A stretch of 64,000 nucleotides of DNA from Shinella sp. WSJ-2 (GTDB taxonomy: Bacteria > Pseudomonadota > Alphaproteobacteria > Rhizobiales > Rhizobiaceae), in the NCBI RefSeq assembly GCF_003432075.1, contig NZ_QWBU01000007.1, positions 62,001 through 126,000 of the forward strand, written 5' to 3'. Of this stretch, positions 9,258-20,734 are shown piece by piece (within the stretch, counting starts at the first letter, position 1; every line of letters begins with the position of its first letter). The translations under genes were made by a program, and so were the position numbers. The notes beneath the pieces are model-generated. The model had not been told where the DNA came from, ran no database searches, and saw only the letters and a program-made list of their open reading frames with translations.

Positions 9258-10660
9258 TTTTCCGGGCGCGTGCGGTTGCGCACCACGGTGACGGTGCAGG
9301 GCGCATGGGCCGCTACCTCGCCGGAGACGCTGCCGAGCATCGAGCGCATCGCCGATTCGGCGCGCGCGCCCATCACGATGTGATCGACATAGTTTTCGCG
9401 GGCATAGGCGAGGATGGCGTCGGCCGGCGAGACGGCCTCCAGCACATGGAAGGTGATGCCGCCGCCGGGTGTCGGCAGGCCGGTCGACCAGGCGCGTAAT
9501 TCGACGAGCCGCATGACGTGTTTGTTGCGGCCCTCCTCGTCGAGCGAGGTATCGAGCGCGATGCGGTTGATCTTCAGCACGTTGAGGCAGGCGATGCGGG
9601 CGTCCGGCGTGTTCTCGATGATGCGCGCGACGGTCCGGCGCTTCGCTTCGTCCAGATCCGGCGTACTACCCGAAAGGTTGATCGCGACCGCGACGATGGG
9701 CGCATTGGCAAGCTGCGCTTCCGCCGTCTGCGGCTTGACCGTCTCGATCGGCACGGGATTGAAGCGGCGGCGCAGCACGGTGCCGAAGGCGTCGCGCTTC
9801 ATCTTCTCCGCCCGCGCGGTGAGCTTGACGGCGGACAGATCCTGCAAGTCGAGCGCGAGCTGTGCCGCACTCGGATAGCGCCAGGCGGGGTTTACCTCCA
9901 GGCAGCGCAGGATGATTTCCTGCAGCGCCAGCGGAATGGCGCCATTGCGGGCGCGCGGCGGCAGCGGATCGCGCCAGAGCCGGCGTTTCAGCCCCTTCAG
10001 CCGCTGCGGATCGCCGAAGGGGCGTTCGCCGGTCGCGAAGAAATAGAGCATGACGCCGAGCGCGAAGAGATCGCTGCGGAAATCGCTGCGCGTGCCGAGC
10101 ACCTGTTCAGGCGCCATATAGGGGGCGGTGCCATAGGGCAGGCGGAACTGCTCGTCCATGAGGTCCGGCAGATGGATGTGGCGGGCAAGGCCATAGTCGA
10201 TCAGCACGGTCTCGCCGCTCTCGCGGAACATCACGTTGGAGGGTTTGAGGTCGAGATGCACGACATGCTGCCGGTGCAGCGAATCGAGTGCGACGGCGAC
10301 CTTGGCGCCGATGGCGGCGACCTCCTCCGGCGGGAGCGGCAGGCGCTCGAGCAGTGGATAGAGCGAGGTGCCGGGCAGGCGCTCCATGACGATATAGGGC
10401 AGGGTAGCAAAATCGCCATTGGCGACGAAGCGCGGCACATGCGGGCCGGTGAGGCGCGGCAGGATCATCTGCTCCATTTCGAAGCCGACGATAGCAGCGG
10501 GATCGTCGCCTTCGCCGATGACCGGCACCTTCATCAGGATCGGGCAATCGATATCCGGCCGGGAAACCTGCCAGATACGCGCCATGCCGCCATTGTGCGC
10601 GATATCCTCGATGACGAAGCCGTCGATCACCTCGCCGGGTTTCAGGCGCCCCTTCACCAT
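9254..10660 (-). CDS. Serine/threonine protein kinase fused to a universal stress protein domain
   Basis: This 468-residue cytoplasmic protein starts with a Hanks-type kinase domain (about residues 14-275): ATP-site Lys in LMKVP (K44), catalytic HLDLKPSN (D137) and the metal-binding DYG in place of DFG (D155), then APYMAPEQ. A UspA-like domain fills about residues 320-465, with the nucleotide-binding pattern GARAESAMRSMLGSVSG near the end. The TGATG overlap couples it to the upstream phosphoesterase, which suggests a kinase/phosphatase pair. The stop codon overlaps the end of the IS remnant on the other strand. Targets are unknown. Confidence 0.9.
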   Translation of the reverse strand: MVKGRLKPGEVIDGFVIEDIAHNGGMARIWQVSRPDIDCPILMKVPVIGEGDDPAAIVGFEMEQMILPRLTGPHVPRFVANGDFATLPYIVMERLPGTSLYPLLERLPLPPEEVAAIGAKVAVALDSLHRQHVVHLDLKPSNVMFRESGETVLIDYGLARHIHLPDLMDEQFRLPYGTAPYMAPEQVLGTRSDFRSDLFALGVMLYFFATGERPFGDPQRLKGLKRRLWRDPLPPRARNGAIPLALQEIILRCLEVNPAWRYPSAAQLALDLQDLSAVKLTARAEKMKRDAFGTVLRRRFNPVPIETVKPQTAEAQLANAPIVAVAINLSGSTPDLDEAKRRTVARIIENTPDARIACLNVLKINRIALDTSLDEEGRNKHVMRLVELRAWSTGLPTPGGGITFHVLEAVSPADAILAYARENYVDHIVMGARAESAMRSMLGSVSGEVAAHAPCTVTVVRNRTRPEN

Positions 10661-11400
10661 CAGCGGCCCTCGAACAGCCGCTCGGCGAGCGAGACGGGCA
10701 GGCCGGCGGCGCGAATCTTGCCCGCAGCGGTCGCGATATCATAGGCTGCGCGCAGGAAACGCAGTTCGGCGCTCCCGGTGTCGTACAGCGCAAAGGCGGC
10801 GCAGGGATTGCCGTCACGCGGTTGGCCGACCGCGCCCATGACGGCAAGCCAGCGGCGTTGGGGAAGGAGCGGGACCGGTGTCGCCGCGACGGGACAGAAA
10901 TGCGTGACCCTGCCGCCGGGTGCCGTGCAATAGAGCGCGGGCTTGTGCACATGGCCGCAGAAACTGACGCGTGCCTCGCAGGCGCCGAGATGCTGGCCGG
11001 CATCGCTGGCATCAAGCACATAGTTCCAGTCGGAAGGTGCGCTGGCATCGGCGTGCACGAAGAGGTAGTCGCCCTCGCGCGCCTTGAGGGGCAGGGCGGC
11101 GAGGAAGGCGCGGGCATCAGCGCCCAGCTGCCGGCGCGTCCATTCGAGCGCCATCGTCGCCGTCGGGTTCATTGTGACGGAGGCATTGCCGATGGCATCG
11201 TCATGGTTGCCGCGCAGCACGATCGCGCCTGATTCCGCCAGGGATCTTGCCGTCTCTGTGCACCATTCGGAATCGGCGCCATAGCCGACGATATCGCCGA
11301 GCACGACGAAACGCTCCGCACCCGCTGCCCGCGCCGCCGCCAGCACAGCCTCGAAGGCTTCGCGATTGCCGTGGATATCGGAGAGAATGGCGAGCAGCAT
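10660..11400 (-). CDS. Metallophosphoesterase (calcineurin-like)
   Basis: This 246-residue enzyme has the metallophosphatase motifs in order: LSDIHGN (D-x-H), VLGDIVGYG (GD), LRGNHDD (GNHD), FVHAD, and CGHVHKP (GHxH). The size and motif spacing match PPP-like bacterial phosphoesterases of the YfcE/Ser-Thr phosphatase group. The start at 11400 (MLLAILSDIHGN) is chosen because the fold begins there. The frame extends to 11457 without a good ribosome site. Its TGA overlaps the ATG of the kinase gene by one base, so the two are translated together and may act on the same targets. Confidence 0.88.
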   Translation of the reverse strand: MLLAILSDIHGNREAFEAVLAAARAAGAERFVVLGDIVGYGADSEWCTETARSLAESGAIVLRGNHDDAIGNASVTMNPTATMALEWTRRQLGADARAFLAALPLKAREGDYLFVHADASAPSDWNYVLDASDAGQHLGACEARVSFCGHVHKPALYCTAPGGRVTHFCPVAATPVPLLPQRRWLAVMGAVGQPRDGNPCAAFALYDTGSAELRFLRAAYDIATAAGKIRAAGLPVSLAERLFEGR

Positions 11401-11497
11401 GACCGTCCGGATCGTTGCAGGTGCCGGAGCATAACGTGCCTTGCCGCAGGCTGCCATTCAACGGAAGGGGAATATCACGCCGCCGAATTGCGCTCCG

Positions 11498-12775
11498 TCA
11501 TGATTTCTCGAAGGCGAAAAGATCCGCGTCGGGATCTTTGTGGCCGGCAATGTCAGCGGAAACGATCTCGGCGGCGATCTGGCTGAAGGTGATGCCGTTG
11601 CCGCCGAAGCCCATGACGGCGAAGACATTTGGGAGTTTCGGAACGCGCCCGATCAGCGGCAGACCGGTGCGGGTAATGCCGAAGGGCGCTGCCCAGACAT
11701 GATCCGGTTCCGGCAGCGTGACGCCCAGCAAAGCCTCCGCCTTGCGGCGGATGATCTTTGCCTTCTGCTTCAGCTTCGTCCGCGAGCCGTAGGCGTCCTC
11801 GCTATCCTCGTCTTCGCCGCCGGCAATGAGCCGGCCGTCGCGGGAGCGGCGGAGATAGAGATAGGGATCGGCGCCTTCCCAGACGATGCAGTCCTTTAGC
11901 CACGCCGGCAGTTCTATCCCGGGCGGCGTGGCGAGCGCCCAGGTGGAGACGATGGCGTGGTTCTCGTTCGCGACTGTTTCCAGAAATTCGTAGCCGGAGC
12001 AGAAGACGGCGTGCCCGGCGGAGAGAATCCTCCCGTCCGACGTCGCAAGAAAGACCTCGTCGGTCGTAGCGCGCACATCGGTGATTTCGAGCGGGCTGAC
12101 CACTTCGACGCCGCGTGCCATCGCCGCGCGCAAAATACCCGCCGCCATCTGGGCGGGATTGGCGGAGGCGGAGATATCGCTGAGGATGGCGCCGGTGCGA
12201 TCTATGGCGAAACGCTCGGCTAGCGCCGTGGCATCGAGAAAATCGGCCTCTATACCGGCGGTTTGGCGGTTTTCGACCTCCTTGCGCAGCGCCCGCTGGC
12301 CGTAGGTGTCGCCTGTCAGGAAGAGGGTCTTCTTGCGTTCGAAACCGCAGGAAAGGTCAAGATCGGCAACGATCCGCGTGAGCTGCTCGACGGCGCGGGC
12401 GGATCGCCGCCAGGCGCGCTGGGCGTTCGGCACACCGATCATTTCCGCGAGCTTGTGCAGTGGGATATCGATCTCGTGCTGGATCATGGCGGTGCTGGCA
12501 AGCGTACTGCCATGCACGGGCTTGCGCCTTTCCACGACCAGCACGCGACGCTTTCCGTCTACCAGCGCATGGGCCATCAGCGCCCCGGAAATGCCACCGC
12601 CGATGATGATGACATCATAGTCCCGGGCAGCGGGTGTCTGGTGCAGGCGAACGGAGAGGCGCGGTGTGTCTGCCCAGAGCGGGCGGGATTCGTGCAGGGC
12701 GCGCTGGCGGGTGAGGTCTGGGGAGGAAGAGATGACTGAACTCCGGGTGAGACGATGCGCAGCAATGGCCGGCAA
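11498..12775 (-). CDS. FAD-dependent oxidoreductase (DAO/GlpO-like)
   Basis: The Rossmann FAD motif DYDVIIIGGGISGALMAHAL is preceded by about 55 residues and followed by the DAO-family body, ending in a second FAD contact FAVMGFGGNGITFSQIAAE. About 425 residues, cytoplasmic. The usual role is oxidation of an amine, amino acid or glycine-like substrate. The start is uncertain: a TTG at 12775 has GGAGGA 11 bases upstream and is used here, while an ATG at 12847 without a clear ribosome site would add 24 residues. It is divergent to the glyoxalase-like gene. Confidence 0.8.
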   Translation of the reverse strand: MPAIAAHRLTRSSVISSSPDLTRQRALHESRPLWADTPRLSVRLHQTPAARDYDVIIIGGGISGALMAHALVDGKRRVLVVERRKPVHGSTLASTAMIQHEIDIPLHKLAEMIGVPNAQRAWRRSARAVEQLTRIVADLDLSCGFERKKTLFLTGDTYGQRALRKEVENRQTAGIEADFLDATALAERFAIDRTGAILSDISASANPAQMAAGILRAAMARGVEVVSPLEITDVRATTDEVFLATSDGRILSAGHAVFCSGYEFLETVANENHAIVSTWALATPPGIELPAWLKDCIVWEGADPYLYLRRSRDGRLIAGGEDEDSEDAYGSRTKLKQKAKIIRRKAEALLGVTLPEPDHVWAAPFGITRTGLPLIGRVPKLPNVFAVMGFGGNGITFSQIAAEIVSADIAGHKDPDADLFAFEKS

Positions 12776-12879
12776 CCGGAAAAGTTCCTCCCGTTCCCTA
12801 TGGCCACCTTGCGTGCTTGCATTGCGGGCGGAAAGCATGCAAAGCACGGAGCGCCTGAAACACGACCGGATTTTTCGCC

Positions 12880-13773
12880 ATGACCGTGCGTTCGAGAACG
12901 CCCCGCCCGATCGACCATCTGGTGCTGCCGGTGTCCGATCTCGGTGTTGCCCGTGACCGGATGACGGCGCTCGGCTTCACAGTCGCCAAGGACGCCCGCC
13001 ATCCCTTCGGTACGGAAAACTGTTGCGTCTTCCTGTCCGACGGCAGCTATCTGGAACCGCTCGGCATCGCCAATCGCGAGGAATGCGAGGAAGCGGCACG
13101 CGATGGCAATACCTTCGTCGCCCGCGACCAGGCTTTCCGTTTCCGCCGCGGCATCGAGGGTTTCTCCGGCATCGCCATGGCGACGAACCATGCCCTTGAT
13201 GATAACAGGCGCTATGCGGCGGCCGGCCTTTCCGGCGGTTCGGTGCTCGAATTTTCCCGCGACATGCTTCTGCCCGACGGCACCTCCGCGACAGGCAGCT
13301 TCCGGCTCGCCTTCGCCGCCGACCTGCGAAGTCCCGATTTCTTCTTCTTCGCGTCGCAGCGCGTCCGGCCGCTGCCATCAGACCGCAAGGCGCTGGAGAC
13401 GCATGAGAACGGGGTTGTCGCATTGGCCGAGGTCGTCCTGTCGGAACAGAACCCGACGGATTTCCAGTATCTCGTGCAGGAGGCGGCCGATGAGCGCGAG
13501 GTCGAGGCGCTGTCCTTCGGCATGTCCGTCGAGACGCCGCGCGGCCGCATCACGATTCTGAACGATGCAGGACTTGAGGGTTTCTACGGCATTCCGCCAG
13601 TGGCTGGCGCGGATCGCGGCCTGAAGGGGCGGGCGGTGGTGTTCAAAGTGGCGAGCCTCACGGCCTGTCAGCGCGCGCTTACCGAGCGTGGTGTCATGTT
13701 ACAGATACGCGACAACCGTATCGTGGTGCCGCCGGCGCCCGGTCAGGGCGTCCATTTTGTCTTCGGAGAATAA
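12880..13773 (+). CDS. VOC/glyoxalase-like domain protein
   Basis: This 297-residue cytoplasmic protein has the vicinal-oxygen-chelate start [24 protein letters not shown], then YLEPLGIAN, and a second beta-alpha repeat in the C-terminal half ending VHFVFGE. It resembles the Glyoxalase_3 group, whose enzymatic roles are mostly unknown. It ends two bases before the kdsA start and is probably cotranscribed with it. The ribosome site is weak. Confidence 0.8.
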   Translation: MTVRSRTPRPIDHLVLPVSDLGVARDRMTALGFTVAKDARHPFGTENCCVFLSDGSYLEPLGIANREECEEAARDGNTFVARDQAFRFRRGIEGFSGIAMATNHALDDNRRYAAAGLSGGSVLEFSRDMLLPDGTSATGSFRLAFAADLRSPDFFFFASQRVRPLPSDRKALETHENGVVALAEVVLSEQNPTDFQYLVQEAADEREVEALSFGMSVETPRGRITILNDAGLEGFYGIPPVAGADRGLKGRAVVFKVASLTACQRALTERGVMLQIRDNRIVVPPAPGQGVHFVFGE

Positions 13774-13774
13774 A

Positions 13775-14614
13775 ATGCAAACAAACTCGACCGTCATCGT
13801 TGGCGATGGGCCGAAGAAGGTCACCTTCTCGCAGACCGCCCGCTTCTCGCTGATCGCTGGCCCCTGCCAGATGGAAAGCCGCGACCACGCCTATATGATG
13901 GCTGGCGCGCTCGTCGAAATGACCGACAAGCTCGGCATCGGCCTCGTCTACAAGTCGTCCTTCGACAAGGCGAACCGCACCTCGCTCTCCGGCAAGCGCG
14001 GCATCGGCCTGGAAAAGGCGCTGGAAATCTTCGCCGACCTCAAGAAGGATTTCGGCTTTCCCGTCGTGACGGACATTCACACGGAAGAGCAGTGCGGCAT
14101 CGTCGCCAAGACCGTTGACATGCTGCAGATCCCGGCCTTCTTGTCGCGCCAGACCGACCTGCTCGTCGCCGCCGCCAAGACCGGCCGCGTCATCAACGTC
14201 AAGAAGGGCCAGTTTCTCGCCCCCTGGGACATGAAGAACGTGCTGGCAAAATTCACCGACAGCGGCAACCCGAATGTCATGCTCTGTGAGCGCGGCGCCT
14301 CCTTCGGCTACAACACCTTGGTCTCCGACATGCGCTCGTTGCCGATCATGGCCTCGCTCGGCGCGCCCGTGGTCTTCGACGCGACCCATTCCGTGCAGCA
14401 GCCCGGCGGGCAGGGCGGTTCGTCCGGCGGTGACCGCAAGTTCGTCGAGACCCTGTCGCGCGCGGCGATTGCCGTCGGCATTGCCGGTCTCTTCGTCGAG
14501 ACGCATGAGGATCCCGACAATGCGCCGTCCGATGGTCCCAACATGGTGCATCTGAAGGACATGCCGCGGCTTCTGGAAAAGCTGGTCGCCTTCGACGATA
14601 TCGCCAAGGCATAA
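13775..14614 (+). CDS. kdsA: 3-deoxy-8-phosphooctulonate (KDO-8-P) synthase
   Basis: This 279-residue enzyme condenses arabinose-5-phosphate with phosphoenolpyruvate, the first committed step to the KDO of lipopolysaccharide. Typical motifs are visible: [58 protein letters not shown] and [20 protein letters not shown]. The Cys of the first motif fits the PEP-binding site of the metal-independent type. The ATG at 13775 lies next to the previous stop codon. PEP is also the product of the enolase encoded just downstream. Confidence 0.97.
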   Translation: MQTNSTVIVGDGPKKVTFSQTARFSLIAGPCQMESRDHAYMMAGALVEMTDKLGIGLVYKSSFDKANRTSLSGKRGIGLEKALEIFADLKKDFGFPVVTDIHTEEQCGIVAKTVDMLQIPAFLSRQTDLLVAAAKTGRVINVKKGQFLAPWDMKNVLAKFTDSGNPNVMLCERGASFGYNTLVSDMRSLPIMASLGAPVVFDATHSVQQPGGQGGSSGGDRKFVETLSRAAIAVGIAGLFVETHEDPDNAPSDGPNMVHLKDMPRLLEKLVAFDDIAKA

Positions 14615-14623
14615 GAGATTTTC

Positions 14624-14659
14624 AAACGGATGACACGAAGGCGTGTCATCCGTTTTTTC
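14624..14659 (+). terminator. Rho-independent terminator after kdsA
   Basis: A 14-bp stem (AAACGGATGACACG at 14624-14637, complement at 14642-14655) with loop AAGG is followed by a T-run (TTTTTTCTT). Confidence 0.92.
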
Positions 14660-14692
14660 TTGGGCGGCAACGCCATTGTAATTTCTGCATCG

Positions 14693-16021
<1,329 letters not shown>

Positions 16022-16048
16022 TCGAAAAACAGTTTTTCCAAAATGGCG

Positions 16049-16083
16049 AAACCCGCGTCGAGAGGCGCGGGTTTTGTTTTTTT
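16049..16083 (+). terminator. Rho-independent terminator after eno
   Basis: A 9-bp stem (AAACCCGCG at 16049-16057, complement at 16066-16074) is followed by TGTTTTTTT. Confidence 0.88.
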
Positions 16084-16149
16084 GGAGGGCATAGGTCTAT
16101 CGGAGAGTGCTATCGCCTGCCTTTTTCATGTCGCATCTACCGTGTGGAA

Positions 16150-16334
16150 TGGATCCTCGGGTCAAGCCCGAGGATGACGAAACAAGAAAAGTGGCCGGCC
16201 AAAGCAACCGCGCAATATGCCGCTAGGTGCGCCTCTCGTCCCCTTCACTACTTCATCGTGCTTCCGTGGACATTCCTTATTTTGCTCCCGCAAATCTCTC
16301 CACCGTCCTCCTTCGGGCTTGACCCGAGGATCCA
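16150..16334. repeat. Pair of inverted REP-like palindromic elements in a 380-bp gene-free stretch
   Basis: A roughly 30-bp element (16150-16179) contains the palindrome CCTCGGGTCAAGCCCGAGG. A near-identical element lies in opposite orientation at 16304-16334. Together they flank about 125 bp. Elements with this core are, to my knowledge, scattered between genes in rhizobial genomes. The rest of the gap between eno and ftsB (16084-16464) holds no gene I can support. Confidence 0.7.
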
Positions 16335-16464
16335 CGCTCCGGACGCTGCGCCGCCTCTCCGATCTGCTCTCCGCCAGCTTTTTCCCGCGCCGCCCGTCAT
16401 GGTCAATGATCGGTTAACCCCTTGGCGCTAGTATAAAATCCGTATTGCGTATCGGGGCACGTGC

Positions 16465-16773
16465 ATGTGGACCAAACACCATAAGAAGCGGAAATTCGGG
16501 CGGCTGACGCTGCCGGTAATTACAGTCGCATTCCTTTCCTACTTCGGTTATCATTCCGTCCATGGTGACTTCGGTCTGCGCGGAATGGAGGATTTCGAGC
16601 GACAGAGAGTGGAACGGCAGGCGCGTCTGGACGTGCTCGTGCGGCAGCGCCAGATTCTGGAAAAAGAAGTGGCTCTGATGAGCGACGGCTCGCTCGAGCG
16701 TGACATGCTCGATGAAAAGGCGCGTTCTTATCTCAATATGTCGAAGGCCGATGAAATCGTCATTTTCCACTGA
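16465..16773 (+). CDS. FtsB/DivIC-type septum formation initiator
   Basis: This 102-residue bitopic membrane protein has a basic N-terminus (residues 1-13), one membrane helix (about 14-32) and a periplasmic coiled coil (about 40-75: RQRVERQARLDVLVRQRQIL). It ends in the family pattern LERDMLDEKARSYLNMSKADEIVIF. FtsB bridges FtsL and FtsQ in the divisome. The place between eno and pdhA is the usual one in this order. Confidence 0.88.
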   Translation: MWTKHHKKRKFGRLTLPVITVAFLSYFGYHSVHGDFGLRGMEDFERQRVERQARLDVLVRQRQILEKEVALMSDGSLERDMLDEKARSYLNMSKADEIVIFH

Positions 16774-16779
16774 TAAGGT

Positions 16780-16804
16780 CGATTAACCGAAATCAGGTTA
16801 ATCG
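16780..16804. promoter_or_regulatory. Inverted repeat upstream of pdhA
   Basis: CGATTAACC (16780-16788) and its complement GGTTAATCG (16796-16804) are separated by 7 bp, just after the ftsB stop. There is no T-run, so an operator is more likely than a terminator. It shares the half-site CGATTAA with the repeat before eno. Confidence 0.55.
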
Positions 16805-16861
16805 TAAATAACCCTTACTAATCAGTGACTTGTCGAGAATATAAGCCATGCATTTATAGCA

Positions 16862-16890
16862 TTGCTACGATGGGCATTCTTCCCTATGGT
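16862..16890 (+). promoter_or_regulatory. Candidate sigma-70-type promoter of the pdh operon
   Basis: TTGCTA (16862-16867) and TATGGT (16885-16890) are 17 bp apart, about 33 bp before the pdhA start. This is prediction only. Confidence 0.35.
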
Positions 16891-16922
16891 TTTGTCAAAA
16901 GGGCAAACATAGGGAGGAACCG

Positions 16923-17969
16923 ATGGCTCCGCGTAAGACCGCGTCCACGTCCAGCCGCAAGATTGCGGCAAAGCCTGCGAAGAAAGACTTCAACGGCGGC
17001 ACGATTGCCGACTTTTCCAAGGAAGACGACCTGAAGGCCTACCGCGAGATGCTGTTCATCCGGCGTTTCGAGGAAAAGGCCGGCCAGCTTTACGGCATGG
17101 GCTTCATCGGCGGCTTCTGTCACCTATACATCGGCCAGGAAGCCGTTGTCGTCGGCATGCAGCTGGCGCTGAAGGAAGGCGACCAGGTTATTACCGGTTA
17201 CCGTGACCACGGCCACATGCTGGCTTGCGGCATGAGCGCCCGCGGCGTGATGGCGGAACTGACCGGGCGCCGCAGCGGCCTTTCCAAGGGCAAGGGCGGC
17301 TCCATGCACATGTTCTCCAAGGAGAAGCATTTCTACGGCGGCCACGGCATCGTCGGCGGCCAGGTGTCGCTCGGTACGGGCCTTGCCTTTTCCAACCGCT
17401 ACCGCGGCAATGACAACGTCTCGCTGACCTATTTCGGCGATGGCGCGGCCAACCAGGGCCAAGTCTATGAAAGCTTCAACATGGCGGCTCTCTGGAAGCT
17501 GCCTGTCATCTACATCATCGAGAACAACCGCTACGCCATGGGCACCTCGGTTTCGCGCGCTTCGGCGCAGACGAATTTTTCCGAGCGCGGCACCTCCTTC
17601 GGCATTCCAGGCTACCAGGTCGATGGTATGGACGTCCGCGCCGTAAAGGCTGCGGCCGATGAAGCCGTCGAACATTGCCGCTCCGGCAAGGGCCCGATCA
17701 TTCTCGAAATGCTGACCTACCGCTATCGCGGCCACTCCATGTCCGATCCGGCGAAGTATCGCTCGAAGGACGAAGTGCAGAAGATGCGCTCCGAGCATGA
17801 CCCGATCGAGCAGGTGCGCGCACGCCTTCTTGAAAAGGGCTGGGCCAGCGAAGACGATCTCAAGCAGATCGACAAGGACATCCGTGACATCGTCGCCGAC
17901 AGCGCCGATTTCGCGCAGGCCGATCCGGAGCCGGATGCATCCGAACTCTACACCGACATCCTGCTGTAA
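16923..17969 (+). CDS. pdhA: Pyruvate dehydrogenase E1 component, alpha subunit
   Basis: This 348-residue subunit of the pyruvate dehydrogenase complex binds thiamine diphosphate through [20 protein letters not shown] and forms an alpha2beta2 E1 with PdhB. The phosphorylation-loop region [17 protein letters not shown] is conserved. About 25 basic/Ala-rich residues precede the fold. GGGAGG lies directly upstream. It is the first gene of pdhA-pdhB-pdhC-(SGNH hydrolase)-lpdA. Confidence 0.97.
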   Translation: MAPRKTASTSSRKIAAKPAKKDFNGGTIADFSKEDDLKAYREMLFIRRFEEKAGQLYGMGFIGGFCHLYIGQEAVVVGMQLALKEGDQVITGYRDHGHMLACGMSARGVMAELTGRRSGLSKGKGGSMHMFSKEKHFYGGHGIVGGQVSLGTGLAFSNRYRGNDNVSLTYFGDGAANQGQVYESFNMAALWKLPVIYIIENNRYAMGTSVSRASAQTNFSERGTSFGIPGYQVDGMDVRAVKAAADEAVEHCRSGKGPIILEMLTYRYRGHSMSDPAKYRSKDEVQKMRSEHDPIEQVRARLLEKGWASEDDLKQIDKDIRDIVADSADFAQADPEPDASELYTDILL

Positions 17970-17986
17970 TCCGGGGAGGGACACCA

Positions 17987-19372
17987 ATGCCAATCGAGAT
18001 TCTCATGCCCGCCCTGTCTCCGACCATGGAAGAGGGTACGCTCTCCAAATGGGTCAAGAACGAGGGTGACACCGTCAAGTCCGGCGATGTGATCGCCGAA
18101 ATCGAAACCGACAAGGCGACGATGGAAGTCGAAGCCGTCGATGAAGGCGTGATCGGCAAGATCCTGGTCGCCGCCGGCACCGAAGGCGTCAAGGTCAACA
18201 CGGCCATCGCCGTGCTGCTCCAGGACGGCGAAAGCGCCGATGCAGTAGCCGCGCCGAAGGCCGCCGCTGCCGAAAAGCCGGCGGAAGCTCCGGCACCGGC
18301 TGCTGCTGCACCGGCCGCCGCTGCCGCGCCCGTTCCGGCGCAGCCGAAGGGGGAGGTCGCCGCTGATCCGGATATCCCGGCCGGCACCGAAATGGTGATG
18401 ACGACCGTGCGCGAAGCGCTGCGCGACGCCATGGCCGAGGAAATGCGTCGCGACGCCGATGTCTTCGTCATGGGCGAAGAGGTGGCTGAGTACCAGGGCG
18501 CTTACAAGATTACGCAGGGCCTTCTGCAGGAATTCGGTGACCGCCGCGTCGTCGATACGCCGATCACCGAACACGGCTTTGCCGGCCTCGGCGTCGGCGC
18601 GGCGATGACGGGCCTGAAGCCCATCGTCGAATTCATGACGTTCAACTTCGCCATGCAGGCAATCGACCACATCATCAATTCCGCCGCCAAGACGCTCTAT
18701 ATGTCGGGTGGCCAGATGGGTGCCCCAATTGTGTTCCGCGGCCCGAACGGTGCTGCTGCCCGCGTCGCAGCCCAGCACTCGCAGTGCTATGCCGCATGGT
18801 ACAGCCACGTTCCCGGCCTCAAGGTCGTCATGCCCTACACGGCTGCCGACGCTAAGGGCCTCCTCAAGGCTGCCATCCGCGACCCGAACCCGGTTATCTT
18901 CCTTGAAAACGAAATCCTCTACGGCCAGAGCTTCGAAGTCCCGAAGATGGACGACTTCGTTCTGCCGATCGGCAAGGCGCGAATCCACAAGAAGGGCAAC
19001 GACGTCACCGTCGTCTCCTTCGGCATCGGCATGACCTATGCCCTCAAGGCGCTTGCGGAACTTGAGAAAGACGGCATCGACGTCGAGCTGATCGACCTTC
19101 GCACCATCCGCCCGATGGACCTGCCGACCATCATCGAATCGGTCAAAAAGACCGGCCGCCTCGTCGTTGTGGAAGAAGGCTTCCCGCAGTCTTCCGTCGG
19201 CACCGAGATCGCGACCCGCGTCATGCAGCAGGCCTTCGACTATCTCGACGCGCCGATCCTGACGGTCGCCGGGAAGGACGTTCCGATGCCCTATGCCGCG
19301 AACCTCGAGAAGCTGGCGCTTCCGAACGTCGGCGAAGTCGTCCAGGCGGTCAAAACCGTCTGCTATAAATAA
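17987..19372 (+). CDS. pdhB: Pyruvate dehydrogenase E1 component, beta subunit with N-terminal lipoyl domain
   Basis: This 461-residue protein is longer than most E1-beta subunits (about 330) because residues 1-80 form a lipoyl domain with the modified lysine in ETDKAT (K43). An Ala/Pro-rich hinge (about 85-125) leads to the E1-beta fold, starting [16 protein letters not shown] and including [18 protein letters not shown]. This fused form is typical of alphaproteobacteria. It works with PdhA, and its lipoyl domain nearly repeats that of PdhC. Confidence 0.97.
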   Translation: MPIEILMPALSPTMEEGTLSKWVKNEGDTVKSGDVIAEIETDKATMEVEAVDEGVIGKILVAAGTEGVKVNTAIAVLLQDGESADAVAAPKAAAAEKPAEAPAPAAAAPAAAAAPVPAQPKGEVAADPDIPAGTEMVMTTVREALRDAMAEEMRRDADVFVMGEEVAEYQGAYKITQGLLQEFGDRRVVDTPITEHGFAGLGVGAAMTGLKPIVEFMTFNFAMQAIDHIINSAAKTLYMSGGQMGAPIVFRGPNGAAARVAAQHSQCYAAWYSHVPGLKVVMPYTAADAKGLLKAAIRDPNPVIFLENEILYGQSFEVPKMDDFVLPIGKARIHKKGNDVTVVSFGIGMTYALKALAELEKDGIDVELIDLRTIRPMDLPTIIESVKKTGRLVVVEEGFPQSSVGTEIATRVMQQAFDYLDAPILTVAGKDVPMPYAANLEKLALPNVGEVVQAVKTVCYK

Positions 19373-19387
19373 GGGGAGGGTCGAGGT

Positions 19388-20719
19388 ATGCCGATCAACA
19401 TTACGATGCCGGCCCTTTCGCCCACCATGGAAGAGGGCAATCTCGCCAAGTGGCTCGTCAAGGAAGGCGACACCGTGAAATCCGGTGACGTCATTGCCGA
19501 AATCGAGACCGACAAGGCGACGATGGAAGTCGAAGCCGTCGACGAGGGCGTTGTCGCCAAGATCGTCGTGCCGGCTGGCACGGAAGGTGTGAAGGTCAAC
19601 AGCCTGATCGCCATCCTCGCCGCCGATGGCGAAGAGGTGGCTGCCGCCGCTGCCGGCGGCGGTTCGGCCGCGCCGAAGGCGGAAGCCAAGGCTGCGGAAG
19701 CGCCGAAGGAAGCCGAAAAGCCGGCTGCTGCCGCTCCGGCTCCCGTTGCTGCCGCTCCGGCGGCTGCGCAGAACCACGGTGGCGCCGGCCTGTTCTCCTC
19801 GCCGCTCGCCCGCCGTATCGCTGCCAATGCCGGTCTCGACATCAAGTCGGTTGCCGGTTCCGGTCCGCATGGCCGCGTGGTGAAAAGCGACGTCGAGAAG
19901 GCCATCGCCTCGGGCGGCGCCAAGCCGGCCGCAGCCCCGGCTGCTGCCGCTTCGGCAACTCCCGCCGCAGCCCCCAAGGGTATGTCGGAAGAGGCCGTGC
20001 TAAAGCTGTTCGAGGCGGGCTCCTACGAGCTCGTGCCGCATGACGGCATGCGCAAGACCATCGCCAAGCGCCTGCAGGAATCCAAGCAGACGATCCCGCA
20101 CTTCTACGTTTCCGTGGATGTCGAACTCGACGCGCTTCTGGCCCTGCGTGCCCAGATCAACGGTTCCGCACCGGAGAAGGACGGCAAGCCGGCCTACAAG
20201 CTCTCCGTCAACGACATGGTGATCAAGGCCATGGCGCTTGCGTTGCGCGACGTGCCGGACGCCAACGTCTCCTGGACGGACACGAACATGGTCAAGCACA
20301 AGCACGCGGATGTCGGCGTCGCCGTCTCCATCCCGGGCGGCCTGATCACGCCGATCATCCGTAGAGCCGAGCTGAAGAGCCTGTCGGCCATCTCCAACGA
20401 GATGAAGGACCTCGGCAAGCGCGCCAAGGAACGCAAGCTGAAGCCCGAAGAATACCAGGGCGGCACGACAGCGGTCTCGAACATGGGCATGATGGGCGTT
20501 TCGAACTTCGCCGCCGTCGTCAACCCGCCGCATGCGACGATCCTGGCGGTCGGTGCAGGTACGGAGCGCGTCGTGGTCAAGAAGGGCCAGATGGTCATCG
20601 TCAACGCGATGACGGTCACGCTCTCCACCGACCATCGCTGCGTGGATGGTGCGCTCGGCGCCGAGCTTCTCGGTGCCTTCAAGCGCTATATCGAAAGCCC
20701 GATGGGGATGCTCGTCTGA
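19388..20719 (+). CDS. pdhC: Pyruvate dehydrogenase E2, dihydrolipoamide acetyltransferase
   Basis: This 443-residue core subunit transfers acetyl from lipoate to CoA. Its layout is a lipoyl domain at 1-78 (K43), an Ala/Pro linker, a peripheral-subunit-binding domain around [23 protein letters not shown], a second linker, and a catalytic domain from about 215 ending with the active-site motif DHRCVDGA. The gene starts 16 bases after pdhB, with GGGGAGG as ribosome site. Confidence 0.96.
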   Translation: MPINITMPALSPTMEEGNLAKWLVKEGDTVKSGDVIAEIETDKATMEVEAVDEGVVAKIVVPAGTEGVKVNSLIAILAADGEEVAAAAAGGGSAAPKAEAKAAEAPKEAEKPAAAAPAPVAAAPAAAQNHGGAGLFSSPLARRIAANAGLDIKSVAGSGPHGRVVKSDVEKAIASGGAKPAAAPAAAASATPAAAPKGMSEEAVLKLFEAGSYELVPHDGMRKTIAKRLQESKQTIPHFYVSVDVELDALLALRAQINGSAPEKDGKPAYKLSVNDMVIKAMALALRDVPDANVSWTDTNMVKHKHADVGVAVSIPGGLITPIIRRAELKSLSAISNEMKDLGKRAKERKLKPEEYQGGTTAVSNMGMMGVSNFAAVVNPPHATILAVGAGTERVVVKKGQMVIVNAMTVTLSTDHRCVDGALGAELLGAFKRYIESPMGMLV

Positions 20720-20734
20720 TAGCGGGGTGCGGCC

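Noticed and set aside
17948-19870. Minus-strand open frame of 640 codons opposite pdhB and pdhC.
   Set aside because: It runs through two certain genes and a terminator-free operon, and its composition is typical of antisense shadows in GC-rich DNA.
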